Source: Adenophora triphylla var. japonica (lineage: Eukaryota > Streptophyta > Magnoliopsida > Asterales > Campanulaceae). Taken from it: 64,000 nt of DNA. The notes below the pieces were generated by a model. That model worked only from the letters and a program-made list of their open reading frames with translations. It was not told where the DNA came from and ran no database searches. The translations under genes were made by a program, and so were the position numbers. Positions 31,825-42,997 of this stretch are shown here, one piece after another. The DNA lies in the NCBI GenBank assembly GCA_022495995.1, contig JAFEMH010002444.1, positions 124,001 through 188,000 on the forward strand, in the 5' to 3' direction. The first letter of the stretch is position 1; each line of letters starts with the position of its first letter.

Positions 31825-33822
31825 TCAAATGTCACCATAAATATCGTCTCCCAAAGTGTCTATCTCAAACTCCATGTTGGCAACTGAATTGACCACATCA
31901 TCGACATCTTCTTCTATGTCAAACATTAGGTTATCTTCATCATTCCCAGCAGCAGCTGCAGTAGCTCCCCCTACATTGCAAACATCTCCCCCTTTTTGAG
32001 AGGAACCACTAAGAACCGCTTCTAATTCAGCAATGCTTTGCTCCAAACCAGCAATCAGAATCTGTTTGCTTTCTATATCAGCCCTGTGAGAAGTAATATG
32101 AGCCCTGAACAGAGCAATTTGTCCACGGATTGCATTGGAATCAGAAGATGCAGTAGGTGTGACTGGAGTTATGTACACAGTTGTGTGCACAACTGGAGGA
32201 ACAGATGGTTGTACAGAAACAGAAGGGGGGAACAATGCCAAAATTCGCCAGATCATCAACCCTGGATGAGTCATTCATGGTTTTGGGAATTTTAAACTGC
32301 TCAGAGATGATAGATAGGCTTTCCCCAAGGATATCCTCCACCCCTTGATATTTCAACATAGCATTAATTAAGCTAGGGTGAGGGAGAGAATAGGAAGTGT
32401 TGGTGTTTTCAGCAAAGCTTAGAATTGTATCAAAAATATCCTTCCCCAAGTTAAACTTGTCCTCACTAACCCGAAACAAAAACAGAATCTGATCTTTCGT
32501 AACAGATGAGGTATTGGAGGTCGGCAGCCAGTTTGTTCTCATTATATGATGCAAGAAAACAAATAATTTAGACAGAAGAGTTGTCCTAAATCCAGCAGTC
32601 CATTTTGGCACCCTTCCCCCGGTGACAGTTCGCACCGCTTCATCAATATTGGTAGGCAATTCATCAAGAGGGAAATCAGGGGTACAGAGAAAAGCATTAA
32701 TCCTAGTGGGACTGAAATCCACCACTTGATCTCTAACAAACACCCTCCCAAAATTTGGGGACCTCTCAAGACCAATGTCTCGGCTTAGGTCGGCATAAAA
32801 TTCCAACACAAGGGATCTAGAGTAGGGGGTTGGGAAGTCTAGAGAGTTATCCAAATACCTCTTGGTGAAAAAATCAACCATCCCAAGTTTTTCAAAAACT
32901 TCCATATTCCTATTTTTTTTTCAATAAAAAACCCCCTATGAAAATTGATTGAGAACCGGCTCTCAACCTCTGAGGAATAAAACAGGGAACTGTGTTTGGT
33001 ATCCAGATTATAAGAGGAATCAGGAACACAAATAGAGGACTTACGATTTCTGGTGGAAGATTTGGAAATTGAACTGCTGCCAGATGGTGCAGTTGTGTGT
33101 GCAGTTGTTTGAACAACTGCCAGTGCAGATGATTGCACAACAGATTCTTCCTTTCTGGGCTTTTTGTGGATGCTTGCATCAGACTCACTCAGAGTATCTT
33201 CAATGCCCAGAGAGACTGTATCATCACTTGTATCCTCGAATAGAGATGAAGAACTTTCCTCTGTCATGACCGGAGCAACACTGACCTTCGACACACTCCG
33301 AGTTTGTCGCTTCAACCCAATCTCCCCCTGAGCAGTTGCCTAAACCCTTGCCGATGTCTTTGCCTGAACCCTAGATGTCGCCTGAACCCTAACTGGAATG
33401 GAGAATTTTTTCGCCGGAGATTTCTTTTTTATCAGGGTTACAAGAGGTTGGTCGTCTTCATTAACATAAGCAGTTGGGGATGATTCCAGAGGCACTTCTT
33501 CCTCATGAGACGAGTCTTGCAGCACCAATTTCCGTCTTGCACCGGAGGACTTTGCTTTGGGCACATCAGAGGATTTTGCCCTTTGAAAGATAGCTGACTT
33601 ACCGGAGTTTATCAGTCGGTGTGATCGACGAGAACCAGGCAAAGGAGGAAGACGAGCGGCCTGCACAGCATTGATAATATCTTGATTCTCAACGTCAATG
33701 GCAGTAGATTGTGTACCCAATGAGCCAACGTCGATCGATTTAGTAGATTGAGGATCGTTGACAAGGTCAGCCACTTTGGCATTTAGCTGAGATTTCACCG
33801 GAGATGCAGAAGAAGATGCCAT
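31825..33822 (-). pseudogene. Envelope-like (plant transposon protein) ORF of the Sirevirus element, broken
   Basis: The start is MASSSASPVKSQ at 33822. The first third is Ser-rich and basic, with an acidic middle. The central part (32905-32141) has FFTKRYLDNSLDFPTPYSRS, FVRDQVVDFSPTRINAFLC and GRVPKWTAGFRTTLLSK, resembling the 'putative plant transposon protein' domain seen in Sirevirus envelope-like ORFs and similar repeats. The C-terminal part (32274-31825) has a coiled-coil stretch (about RADIESKQILIAGLEQSIAE) and an acidic tail. Lesions are a TAG near 33340, a frameshift at a T run near 32920, and one at a G run near 32226-32231. No clear fusion peptide was seen. Its function is unproven in this lineage. 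Confidence 0.68.
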
Positions 33823-34886
33823 TGGGATTTCCTGAAACAGACGGTTAGAGAGAGAAAATCGAGGAGAGAGAGAGACAGGAGATAGAAACAAGATGTGAGG
33901 AGAGTTGTGATTTGATTTGTTTGGACAACTTTTAAGGTACAACATTTAGTGAGCCGCAATGATCACAACTTTGGGAATAGAAATACAAGATGCATAAGGA
34001 AAGGCTAACCGTGATGCTTGGTGTTGATTGCCCCTTTGATATTCCAAAAATACAAAGTATTAAGGAATACAAAACAAAACAAAACAACTTACCATATTTT
34101 GTGACATGATTTGCTTTCCTTAATCAAAAATGAAACCTTTACGTTGATTGCTCAACCTCCCATATTGTCTCCTTTGACAATTAGAACAGCTCGAACACCT
34201 CGGCATAAGATTGTCGTAAAACATAATAGAAGCATTAGGTCAAGAAACATACGAAACAAACAAAAATTTGATCATATATTTTCTAAGGATTTCGAATGAC
34301 CTAGATGTAAATATGCCTAGAATGAGGAATCATGCACACACAGTGAAGATTTTAATCTCAATAAATTGCAACATGGTATGATTAGATTACATATTGACAA
34401 AACTTGAACACCAAGAAATCGATGAGAAAACCCTCAATCATGTAGCCTCTCATTCGTCTACATTTTAGGCATTGAATCAGTCACTGAGAAGGAGCTATTC
34501 ACTCTCACACCATAGTGCTTGCCCAAATTTTTTTCCCAAGTGATGCACAATAAGACATTGGCATTGAGCACATGAGTGGAAGCTTCAAAATGAATGGAGG
34601 CAGCTTGTTTATCTCAGTGACCTTAGATTAGACACCCACTCCATGATAGATATCAAAAGAGAATTTTAACAAGGGATTTTTATCACCAAGTTAGGAGGGG
34701 TCTCACTTTCAAGAGTCAAGAAGTGTCAATATAGAAACCCAATCAAGTGATCACAAGAGATAATCGTGCAATGAATGAATACAGGAATAAGACTACCTTT
34801 TTTTCTTTTTTTTTCAGTGTTTTTCAGTGCTTTCTATAATATAAAATTATACAGAGATGCAGACAGATGTCTGCACACTTGTGCAG

Positions 34887-36218
34887 TCACCTATGATCAC
34901 ACAATCCGAGAGAATTCTTAAGGAAAGAAAATCTCTCAGAATCCAAAGCCTTGGTAAATATATTAGCAAGTTGATCTGTTGTTCCAACATGTTCAAGAGT
35001 AATAATTCTTTGTTCAACAAGATCTCTTATGAAGTGGTGCCTAATGTCTATGTGCTTTGTACGAGAGTGTTGAACATGATTCTTAGCAATATCCTTGGCA
35101 CTCATGTTATCACAAAATACAGTTAGGGTTTCACTTTTCAATCCATAATCCTTTATCATTTGGTTCATCCACAACAATTGGGTACAACAACTACCTACTG
35201 CCACATATTCTGATTCAGCAGTAGACAGAGAAACACATTTTTGTTTCTTACTGAACCAAGACACAAGATTATTCCCTAAGTAGAAACATCCCCCTTTGGT
35301 GCTCTTCCTATCATCTGTATTGCCAGCCCAATCGGAATCACTGAATCCCACCAAATTTGTGTTGGTATCTCTTGTGTAGCTTAACCCCAAGTGAGTGGTA
35401 CCCCCAACATATCTTATGATACGTTTCACAGCTTTCAAGTGGGATACTTTGGGGTCATCTTGATACCTAGCACAAATACACACACTGAACATTATATCAG
35501 GTCTGCTAGCTGTAAGGTACAGCAAGCTCCCTATCATACTCCTGTAGAGGGTGTGATCAACACTTTCACCCTCTTCATCTTTACAAAGCTTTTGGGATGA
35601 TCCCATAGAAGTTTTCAGGTGTGAGGAATTTTCAAGCCCAAACTTCTTTACCAAGTTTTTTGCATACTTGGATTGTGAAACTGACATTCCTTCTTTAGTT
35701 TGAGAAATTTGAAGGCCAAGAAAGAATTTCAGTTCCCCAACCATGCTCATTTCGAATGTGGATGCCATACTTTTAACAAACATTTCAAGTAAGTTATTAG
35801 TAGTAGCACCAAAAACGATGTCATCCACATAAATCTGAGCAACAAGCATACCCTTTTTATTTTTCAAAACAAACAAAGTCTTATCAACCTCTCCTCTTTT
35901 AAAACCAAGTTGAATTAGGTGCTCCGTTAGTCTACTGTACCAAGCTCATGGGGCTTGTTTAAGATCATAGAGTGCCTTATTCAACTTATACACATGATTG
36001 GGTTTGGAAGGTTCCTCAAACCCTTTAGGTGGCTCAACAAAAGCTTCCTCATTCAAAACACCATTTAGGAACGCACTCTTGATATCCATCTGATGTAAAG
36101 TGATTTTCAAGTAGCAAACAATAGCTAGCATCAATCTGATAGACTCATTGCGGGCTACGGGGGAAAATGTTTCATCAAAGTCCACCCCTTCCATTTGAGT
36201 GTAGCCCTGAGCCACCAA
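34887..36218 (-). pseudogene. Reverse transcriptase and RNase H of the Sirevirus element
   Basis: The first part (36218-35946) has VAQGYTQMEGVDFDETFSPV, LHQMDIKSAFLNGVLNEE and LYDLKQAP, followed by TGA where CGA (Arg) is expected. The second part (35876-34887) is in the same frame and has IYVDDIVFGAT, MVGELKFFLGLQI, then RNase H with FSDSDWAGNTDDRKST, STAESEYVA, FCDNMSAKDIAKN and HIDIRHHFIRD. It ends normally after NSLGLCDHR. Apart from the one nonsense codon this segment is well preserved. Confidence 0.9.
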
Positions 36219-36341
36219 ATGAGCTTTGTTTCTTATTATATTGTCTTGTTCATCAGATTTATTCTTAAATATTCATTTGGTCCCAATCACATTGACGTGA
36301 GAAGGCCTAGGAACTAAGAACCAAACATCATTTTTCTCAAA

Positions 36342-36767
36342 CTAAATTAATTCCTCTTGCATTGCATTAATCCAGTTTTCATCTTTTAAGGCTTCCATGA
36401 CATTCTTTGGCTCATAATTAGCAACAAAATAGCAAGATCTCACCTTAGTATACACAGATAGTACACTTAACAAACCTACAAGGTCACGGTAATTGACCCT
36501 TTTTCCTTGTGTTTTCATTCCTTCATCCACTCCCCCAATGACCTGGGAAGTAGGATGATTACCCTGTATTCTGGAGGGTATGTCACTTTCTCTGCTTACA
36601 TCTTCTTCATCAGTTTTAGAATCTGAACGTTGGTCATCAGCTGTTTGACCACTTGTGTTGTCATTTGTGTGAATAACTGGTAGTACAACTGTTTGCACAA
36701 CAGGCATTTCTGCAGTTTCATTCACCTCTACTGGTTCATATTCGTCATTAACTGTTCTGGCTCTCAA
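36342..36767 (-). pseudogene. Integrase-RT linker of the Sirevirus element
   Basis: An acidic, low-complexity stretch is followed by HPTSQVIGGVDEGMKTQGKR and NVMEALKDENWINAMQEELI, the standard lead-in to Copia RT. A stop follows ELI. It keeps the normal domain order between the integrase C-terminus and RT. Confidence 0.75.
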
Positions 36768-37461
36768 GTACAGCCTATAATATCATCCTCAACAGTTTTG
36801 ACATTAAGATCAGTAGCATCATCAAAAACAACATTTATGGATTCCATGACAGTTTTGGTTTTGAGATTATACACCCTAAATGCCCTACTATTTGTTGAGT
36901 ACCCAAGAAAAATGACTTTGTCACTTTTAGAATCAAACTTAGAAAGATACTCACGGTCATTTAAGATGTAACAAATACACCCAAAAACATGAAAGTATTT
37001 TACCGTGGATTTTTTCCCAAGGAGAACCTCATAGGGAGTCATGATACTTCCAATTCTTAGAAAGACACGATTCCCCACATGACACGATGTGTTCACAGCT
37101 TCTGCCCAAAACTTTTTGGACAAATTTTTAGAGCTCAACATCACTCTAGCCATTTCTTGTAATGTGCGATTTTTCCTTTCCGCTACCCCATTTTGTTGAG
37201 GGGTTTTGGGGGCTGAGAACTCATGAGTAATCCCCTTTGAATCGCAAAATCTGAATAAGTGGCATTTTCAAATTCGATACCATGATCTAATCTGACTCTA
37301 ATGGCTTTTAAACCATATAATTTTTTGACCTTTCTGTACCAAATTTTAAATTCATCAATGGTGTTGGACTTTTCCCTCAAAAAAATGACTCATGTATATC
37401 TAGAAAAATTGTCCACACACACAAAACAATATTTTTTCCGAGACAAACTTTCCACCTCTAT
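36764..37461 (-). pseudogene. Integrase core and C-terminus of the Sirevirus element
   Basis: The catalytic core is interrupted by the hAT MITE at 37462-37839. After it, the core resumes at about 37440-37461 with RKKYCFVCVDNFSRY-type residues, LREKSNTIDEFKIWYRKVKK, RLDHGIEFENA, and KNLSKKFWAEAVNTSCHVGN, FGCICYILNDREYLSKFDSK. LDHG stands for the usual SDxGxEF. There are frame changes near 37150-37180. It is inactive. Confidence 0.82.
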
Positions 37462-37839
37462 TAGGGATGGCCAAACCGGACCGGAACCGGAAAACCGGAC
37501 CGGAACCGGCCCGGAAAAGCCCGGAACCGCCATGAACCGGGGAGAAAACCGGAACCGGGGTAACCGAAACCGGTTTGGAGGCGGGCCGGTTAAGGTTCAC
37601 CAAAATGGTGAACCGGACCGGAAAAAGCCCGGAACCGGACGAAAATTTGTTGTTTTTCAATAGAACCGGCCCAGAACCGGACCGGAAAAGCCCGGAACCG
37701 GACCAAAACCGTGAGAAAACCGGAACCGGATAACCGGAACCGTGAGAAAAGCGGGCCGGTTAAGGTTCACCTCCTCGCCGAACCGGAACCGGCGGTTCAA
37801 GGCCCGGAACCGGAACCGGACCGGATTTGGTCATCCCTA
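37462..37839. mobile_element. hAT-type MITE rich in CCGGAACCGG, inside the integrase gene
   Basis: The termini TAGGGATGGCCAAA and TTTGGTCATCCCTA are inverted (one mismatch) and flanked by the 8-bp duplication acctctat (37454-37461 and 37840-37847). The interior is a degenerate run of ACCGG/AACCGG units and is far more GC-rich than its host element. Confidence 0.9.
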
Positions 37840-37847
37840 ACCTCTAT

Positions 37848-38558
37848 AGGACCCATAAGGTCAGTGTGGATCAATTCAAGACACCTTGAGGTTCCACAGT
37901 TTTGAACCTTTTTATGACTTGCTTTGGTTTGTTTCCCTTTTTAACATGACCCACACACACTTAGATTCTTCAAGTCCAGTTTGGGCAAATCTTTTGCAGC
38001 CCCAAAATTGATTAAATCTCTGATTTTTCTTTCACTGGCATGACCAAGCTTTTGATGCCAGATAGTAGTCTCATCCATTTTAGTGGAAAAACATGATACA
38101 TTGCTACCGACTTTGTAGCAGTTATCAAAGGATCGAATACCATTTAAAATGCACACATTTTTATTATCAAAGACTTCACAACTGGATTTATCAAATTTAA
38201 CAAATAAGTCATCATCACGCAATTGACTTATGCTTATCAGATTTGCCTTGAGTCCTTCAACATGTAAAACATTGTGAAGATGAGGCAAACCTGATACATT
38301 CAACGTACCTTTGCCAATCACTTTACCTTGAGCTCCACCACCGAAATTTACCTTTCCACCTTTGAATGGTGTGTACTCGTTGAGATTTTCACGAGTTCCT
38401 ATCATGTGGCGAGAACAGCCATTGTCAATATACCAGGACCCTTCCACACTGCTCTTAAGAGAGGTGAAGGCAACCTGACAGTTCATTGTTTCCTTTCTTA
38501 CCCAGGCAGTTTTTCTCCCAGCTTTGGGCTGTGAGTGCTGTTGTGTGCAGTTGTGCAC
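37848..38558 (-). pseudogene. Protease, integrase zinc region and core start of the Sirevirus element
   Basis: SWYIDNGCSRHMIG is the protease site with DNGC where DSGC is usual, so the catalytic triad is altered. LPHLHNVLHVEGLKANLISI and TTIWHQKLGHASERKIRDL follow, with the zinc-site CGSC at about 37950. After a TAA in CGSC*KGKQ the core begins: TSRCLELIHTDLMGPIEV, ending at the MITE. Confidence 0.83.
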
Positions 38559-38760
38559 ACACCTGTATGCCTAAGTGACCACGCACATTTCCAAAACCCA
38601 GTTCCTGTTTCAGTTTGTAACAGTATGGTCGAATGTGACCTGGGGCAAAGCAATGATGGCATACATACCTCCTCTTACTGTTTTGTTTGCTTGCAGCATT
38701 ATGAACAGATTTATTAGAGGAGTTAGTTTTGCCTTTTGGACTTTCGAAGTGCTTGTTCAT
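38455..38760 (-). pseudogene. Second zinc knuckle region of Sirevirus gag
   Basis: RRYVCHHCFAPGHIRPYCYK is a CCHC knuckle (CxxCxxxxHxxxxC with CHHC, GHIRPYC). A Lys/Ser/Asn-rich stretch precedes it. It is out of frame with the coiled-coil part upstream and with the protease downstream. Confidence 0.75.
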
Positions 38761-39359
38761 TATTTCACAAAAACAGTATCTCCATAGCCAACTCCTACTT
38801 TTCCTTGATTTCCCATTTTCAAAACTTCTTCTAACTTGGCTTTACCAATGTTTAGCGTTGTTAGAGTTTCTGTTTCTTTGTCAAGATTAGTTTTAAAAGT
38901 TTCACATTCCATATCTTTCTTTGTGAGTAAAACTTCTAACTTGGCTATGGAGTCCTTTTGAGAATCACTTTCTTTTGACAAACTCTCAACTTCAGATTTT
39001 AATTTGAGATTTTCTGCAGTTAGTTTATCATTTACCTGTTTAAATACTTTGAGTTGCTCCATTCGTTTAGTCCAATCAGCGTGGAGTTCAACATAAGTAT
39101 TGTGCAAGTCCTCATAGGTAGAACACTCCTCTTCTGATGGATCATTATTACTTTCATCAGCAGTAGAGGAGTTCAAGCAGGTATACACACTGTTTTCAGT
39201 TGTGTAATCAGTTGTGAGGTAAGTTGTGTGATTAGCATATTGCACAGCTTCCTCATCCGAATCACTATCAGACACTGTGACCTGTGATGAATGCCATATA
39301 GACATATTTGCAGTCTGTTCATCATCATCAGAGTCACTCAAGGTCGCTGAGAAACTCAT
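38760..39359 (-). pseudogene. Acidic and coiled-coil part of Sirevirus gag
   Basis: The piece starts with Asp/Ser-rich sequence (SDSDDDEQT, SDSDSDEE) and continues as a heptad-like helix (DLHNTYVELHADWTKRMEQL, LTAENLKLKSEVESLSKESD). This middle region between two zinc knuckles is usual in Sirevirus-type gag. It is in the same frame as the capsid part upstream. Confidence 0.75.
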
Positions 39360-40376
39360 TCCACGCTTTTTAAGTGTGTTAGCACACTCATTCGCGTAGT
39401 GACCGAATCATTTGCAAGCTCTGCATTAAATAGAGTCAATGGGTTTTTTACCTTCAAATGCAGGCTTTTTAGGAACAAATTCCTTCTTTGATGAATCAAC
39501 CGTGGACGGAGTAGAGTGTGCTGAATTTGGAAACTTAGAAAACCGTTTCTTTTTCAACATGCTATTGAACTTTTGAGTGATCAAAGCACACTCATCATCT
39601 CCTAGGTTCGATTCATCAATGTCTTTGGACAACTGCACAAGATCCTGAGATACCTTGAGAGCACTCGCAAGAGCCATTGAGTTTGCTCTGCTAGCCTCCT
39701 GTACCCCAAGATTTAATTCAAAATTTGTCAAAATACCCAGGATGGTATCAAGTCCAACAGTTTGGACATCCCGAGTTTCCTCAATCACAGAGATTTTCAT
39801 ATTAAACTTTTCAGGGAGAGTTCTTAGTACTTTGCTAACAAGTCTCGCATTAGATATAGATTCATCCAATGAAAAAGATTCGTTAGAGATGTCCAAGGTC
39901 TTAGCAGAGTACTCTTTTATTGTTTCATTTTCTCCCATCCTTAAAGTTTCAAACTTAGTCATTAAAGTTCTTAACTTAGTTTTCCTAACACTGGCCGATC
40001 CTTCACAATGAAGTTGAAGTATGTCCCAAGCGGTTTTGGCAATAGTTTGAGTCGAGAACAAACTGTACATATAAGGATCCACATGGTCTGAAATTGCTCC
40101 CATGGCCTTGGCATTGTAATTTGCGAGAGCAATTTCCTCAAGTGTCCAAGTTTCTATGGGCTTAGGCCCATAAGTTTTCTCGTCTTTGCCATCAGACGTG
40201 CCTGGGGTGAGTTCAATCACGGGTGCAGTGTAACCATTAACGAGGCTCACCCAACCACGATGATCAATATACTTTATGTGCATAATCATTTTCGCTTTCC
40301 AAATGGTATAGTTAGAACCATTTAGAGTAGGCGGTTTATTACGATTATGTTGACAATCCATCTTGGCTACTTTCAA
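39360..40376 (-). pseudogene. Capsid part of Sirevirus gag with first zinc knuckle
   Basis: PPTLNGSNYTIWKAKMIMHI, TAWDILQLHCEGSASVRKTK, LRMGENETIKEYSAKTLDIS and KVLRTLPEKFNMKISVIEET are standard Copia gag motifs over about 310 residues. At 39426 the frame meets TAA. Reading on in frame gives CRACK, a TGA, then FGHYANEC: a CCHC knuckle interrupted by two stops. Both stops are single-base changes from sense codons. Confidence 0.85.
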
Positions 40377-40418
40377 GGATCGATCTCAGTTAAGTCGAGA
40401 GTAGGCTCTGATGCCAAT

Positions 40419-41115
40419 TGAAAGTCTTGTAGCTAGGACTGTTCACAGTTGTGGACAGACTTGTGTGTACAGTTGTGCACACAAGTGTCAACACAACTAA
40501 CTTAACAACTTATTTCCAGAAATACTCAAGTAAATAACATTATGTAAAATGCAGCGGAATTAAAACATCAGCAAGAATTTCTTGCTGGAATACTTTTCAT
40601 AAAAACACAACTTTGTTTAGAACACAAGTTGTAGAACAAACAGTTACAATGAAAAGAGAAAGAAATACAAAATAGCAAACTGAGTTCGAAAATATGAACT
40701 CTACAAAAACGAAACAACCTTGAGAAAACGACTTCAGTTTTACAAGGTACAAACACAAAGACCTCAAGGATTTTACGCTCAAGATGCTTATGATCAACTC
40801 TCTCAAAAATCCGTAAAGAATGAAGGAAGCGTCATCTTCTTTTTATACAATGTTGACTCCTTGTTTGGCAAGGAGTCAATTACTCCATGTAATTCGAAAT
40901 TCATGGAGCCATTCCTTATCTCCACAAGATTCCTTTCCTTGAGAGGTTACCTAAAATAAAACAAATACTAACTAAACAATAAATGGTTAATTTGTTAGTC
41001 AAACTTATTTACAATTAATCCTACTCTATAAATTATGTACTAAATATATATAACTATCAAAACAGAATCACAAAGATATTAGGAAATAACAAAGAGTATT
41101 TTCATACTTTTTTCA
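40419..41115 (-). repeat. 5' LTR of the Sirevirus element
   Basis: It is 697 bp, ends TTGAAAGTCTTG-side at the primer site, and begins TGAAAAAAGTATGAAAATAC on the minus strand. It has one copy of the GACTCCTTG hairpin, and its sequence differs from the 3' LTR at scattered sites. Confidence 0.92.
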
Positions 41116-41120
41116 ATTTT

Positions 41121-41324
41121 ATTATCTCTATTTTTGAAAAAATAATTTTATTGTGCCTTTCATTATAAAATTTAATTAAATTTTGATCAAAACTTAAAAA
41201 AAAAAAAAAAAAAAAAAACCGACTTGTATTTTGACCATGATTAAATCTAAATTGATTATAAGCATCAATTCTGGTTAGCGTTTTTAATATGTCACCACCA
41301 TTTATAAACGGATTAGTTTAACTG
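41121..41324. other. Short AT-rich spacer with a long A run
   Basis: A run of about 28 A lies near 41191-41218. No gene is present. The phrase CGACTTGTATTTTGACCATG resembles sequence at about 57105, just beyond the second Mutator element, which may mark an older shared repeat. Confidence 0.35.
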
Positions 41325-41333
41325 AAATTTAAA

Positions 41334-42622
41334 GGGCAAATTGCAATTTTGTACCATTAAGTTTATATGAAGTTGTCATATGGTACACAAAAAGTTGCAA
41401 GTTGGGCCTTTATATTCACAATTCGTTGCAATCCTTTTTTTCCAAAATTGAATGTTTGTTAAATTTATTGGACGAAGGTTAAAAACCGTTAACATTGTTA
41501 ACGAAAACGTTAAGAAGCTTCTTTAAATTTTGCATTTTGCACTACTAATATTCAAAAAATTTGTATTTATCATGATTCCATTAATGCCAACTTAACAAGT
41601 TGCAACCATTTTCCAAAAACCGGCCACCACCGTCGCCATTTTCCCAAAATCTGGCGACCACCATAATCATTTTCCAAAATTCGGTGACCAAAATAGTTTG
41701 TTTTTTTTTTCAAATCACCAACAATCCCTAAATCAAAACCATTTATCCCAAAATCAAAGATAAAAAAAACTCGCATTTGGACATTCATGATATTCAAAAT
41801 CCCATATCTATATGCCAAGTTACCAAAACTTGACCCGATTTCTAACTCTGATCCTGACCCGTTTATTCATCAATTTTTTTTTCCAACCACCATAGCCATG
41901 GACGGATTGAGCGATGAAGTAGACAAATTCCCGTTCGACGATATTGAGGTTTCTTTGTTGTTGGTGTTTTCATCATCCGGATTGTTATTTGACCAATCAT
42001 CAATGAACCCGGGCCCCTCGAATTATTCTGCCTCTTCATTGACACAAAACAAGAGCTCAAGAAATCTTGAGACCAACAAAGATCTGTGTAGGAAAACAAA
42101 TCTAATGGCTCCTCCCCAAAATCTGATGGATAATGGAGCTATTTGTGCTGTAATTGAGCTATTAATTCCCCATTTATTTCAGATCTGGGGAGGGCCGGAG
42201 AGGTGGAAGATGATGGTGGTGGTCGGAGAAGGAGAGGGAGTGAGGTGTTTATGGGGAGGGCCGGAGAGGTGGAAGATGATGGTTGTGGTTTGGGGGAGAA
42301 ATAATGTTTATGTAATTTTTTTATTATTATTTATGTTAATAAATAACTCCTTTCAAAGATGTATATACAATTAATGGAATTATAATAATTGAAAATTTGT
42401 TAAATTTTGGGGATAGGAATGCAAATTTTAAAGAAGCTTGTTAACATTTTCGTTAATAATGTTAAGTTTTTTAACCTTCATCCAAGAAATTTAACAAACA
42501 TCAAATTTTGCACCAGATTGCAACGAATTGTGAATATAAAGGCTCAAATTGCAATTTTTGATACATTGTGTACCACATTGCAACTCCATGTAAACTTAAT
42601 GGTACAAAATTACAATTTGCCC
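41334..42622. mobile_element. Mutator-like element, non-autonomous (possible Pack-MULE)
   Basis: Terminal inverted repeats of about 100 bp (GGGCAAATTGCAATTTTGTA and its inverted partner GGGCAAATTGTAATTTTGTA) are flanked by a perfect 9-bp duplication, aaatttaaa (41325-41333 and 42623-42631). There is no transposase. The interior has one open piece at 41787-42374 (+), including MDGLSDEVDKFPFDDIEVS, which may be a captured gene fragment; I do not recognise it. Confidence 0.9.
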
Positions 42623-42997
42623 AAATTTAAACAATTATCATTATTCCCATAATATTTTAGGGCAAATGACAATTTAGGGTCCAAAGTTTAGGAGGTGTGT
42701 CAATTGGGGTCTGATGTTTCAATTTTGTCAATTTGAGTCCAAAGTTGACAACTTAGTCAATTAAGGGTTTTTGGATGAAATTGCAAAGAAAATCAAGTTA
42801 AGTCACACGTGGTTTGCACATACACTTAACTGAGGATTGGTTTGATCTTTGGCCTGGGCATTTTGTCATTTCACCAATAATGTTTGTTAAGTTCACTCAC
42901 CACAAACTATTCTCCTAAAATCTAACCACCATTAAATTTGGCAACCACCATTTAAGTCGTCAATCACCATAAAATTCGTCAACCACCATTAAATACC

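Larger units (their letters stand above)
30974..41115 (-). mobile_element. Sirevirus-type Copia LTR retrotransposon with envelope-like ORF (broken)
   Basis: The LTRs at 30974-31685 and 40419-41115 are flanked by the duplication atttt (30969-30973 and 41116-41120). On the minus strand the primer site TGGCATCAGAGCC (40404-40416) is a variant of the initiator-Met type, and the purine tract GATAGGGGGAGAT lies beside the 3' LTR. The order is gag, protease, integrase, RT, RNase H, then a long extra ORF before the 3' LTR. That order matches the Sirevirus (SIRE/Maximus) lineage. Confidence 0.93.

Noticed and set aside
41787..42374. Host gene of 195 codons
   Set aside because: It lies wholly within a bounded Mutator-like element and its second half is repetitive; kept only as a possible captured fragment.
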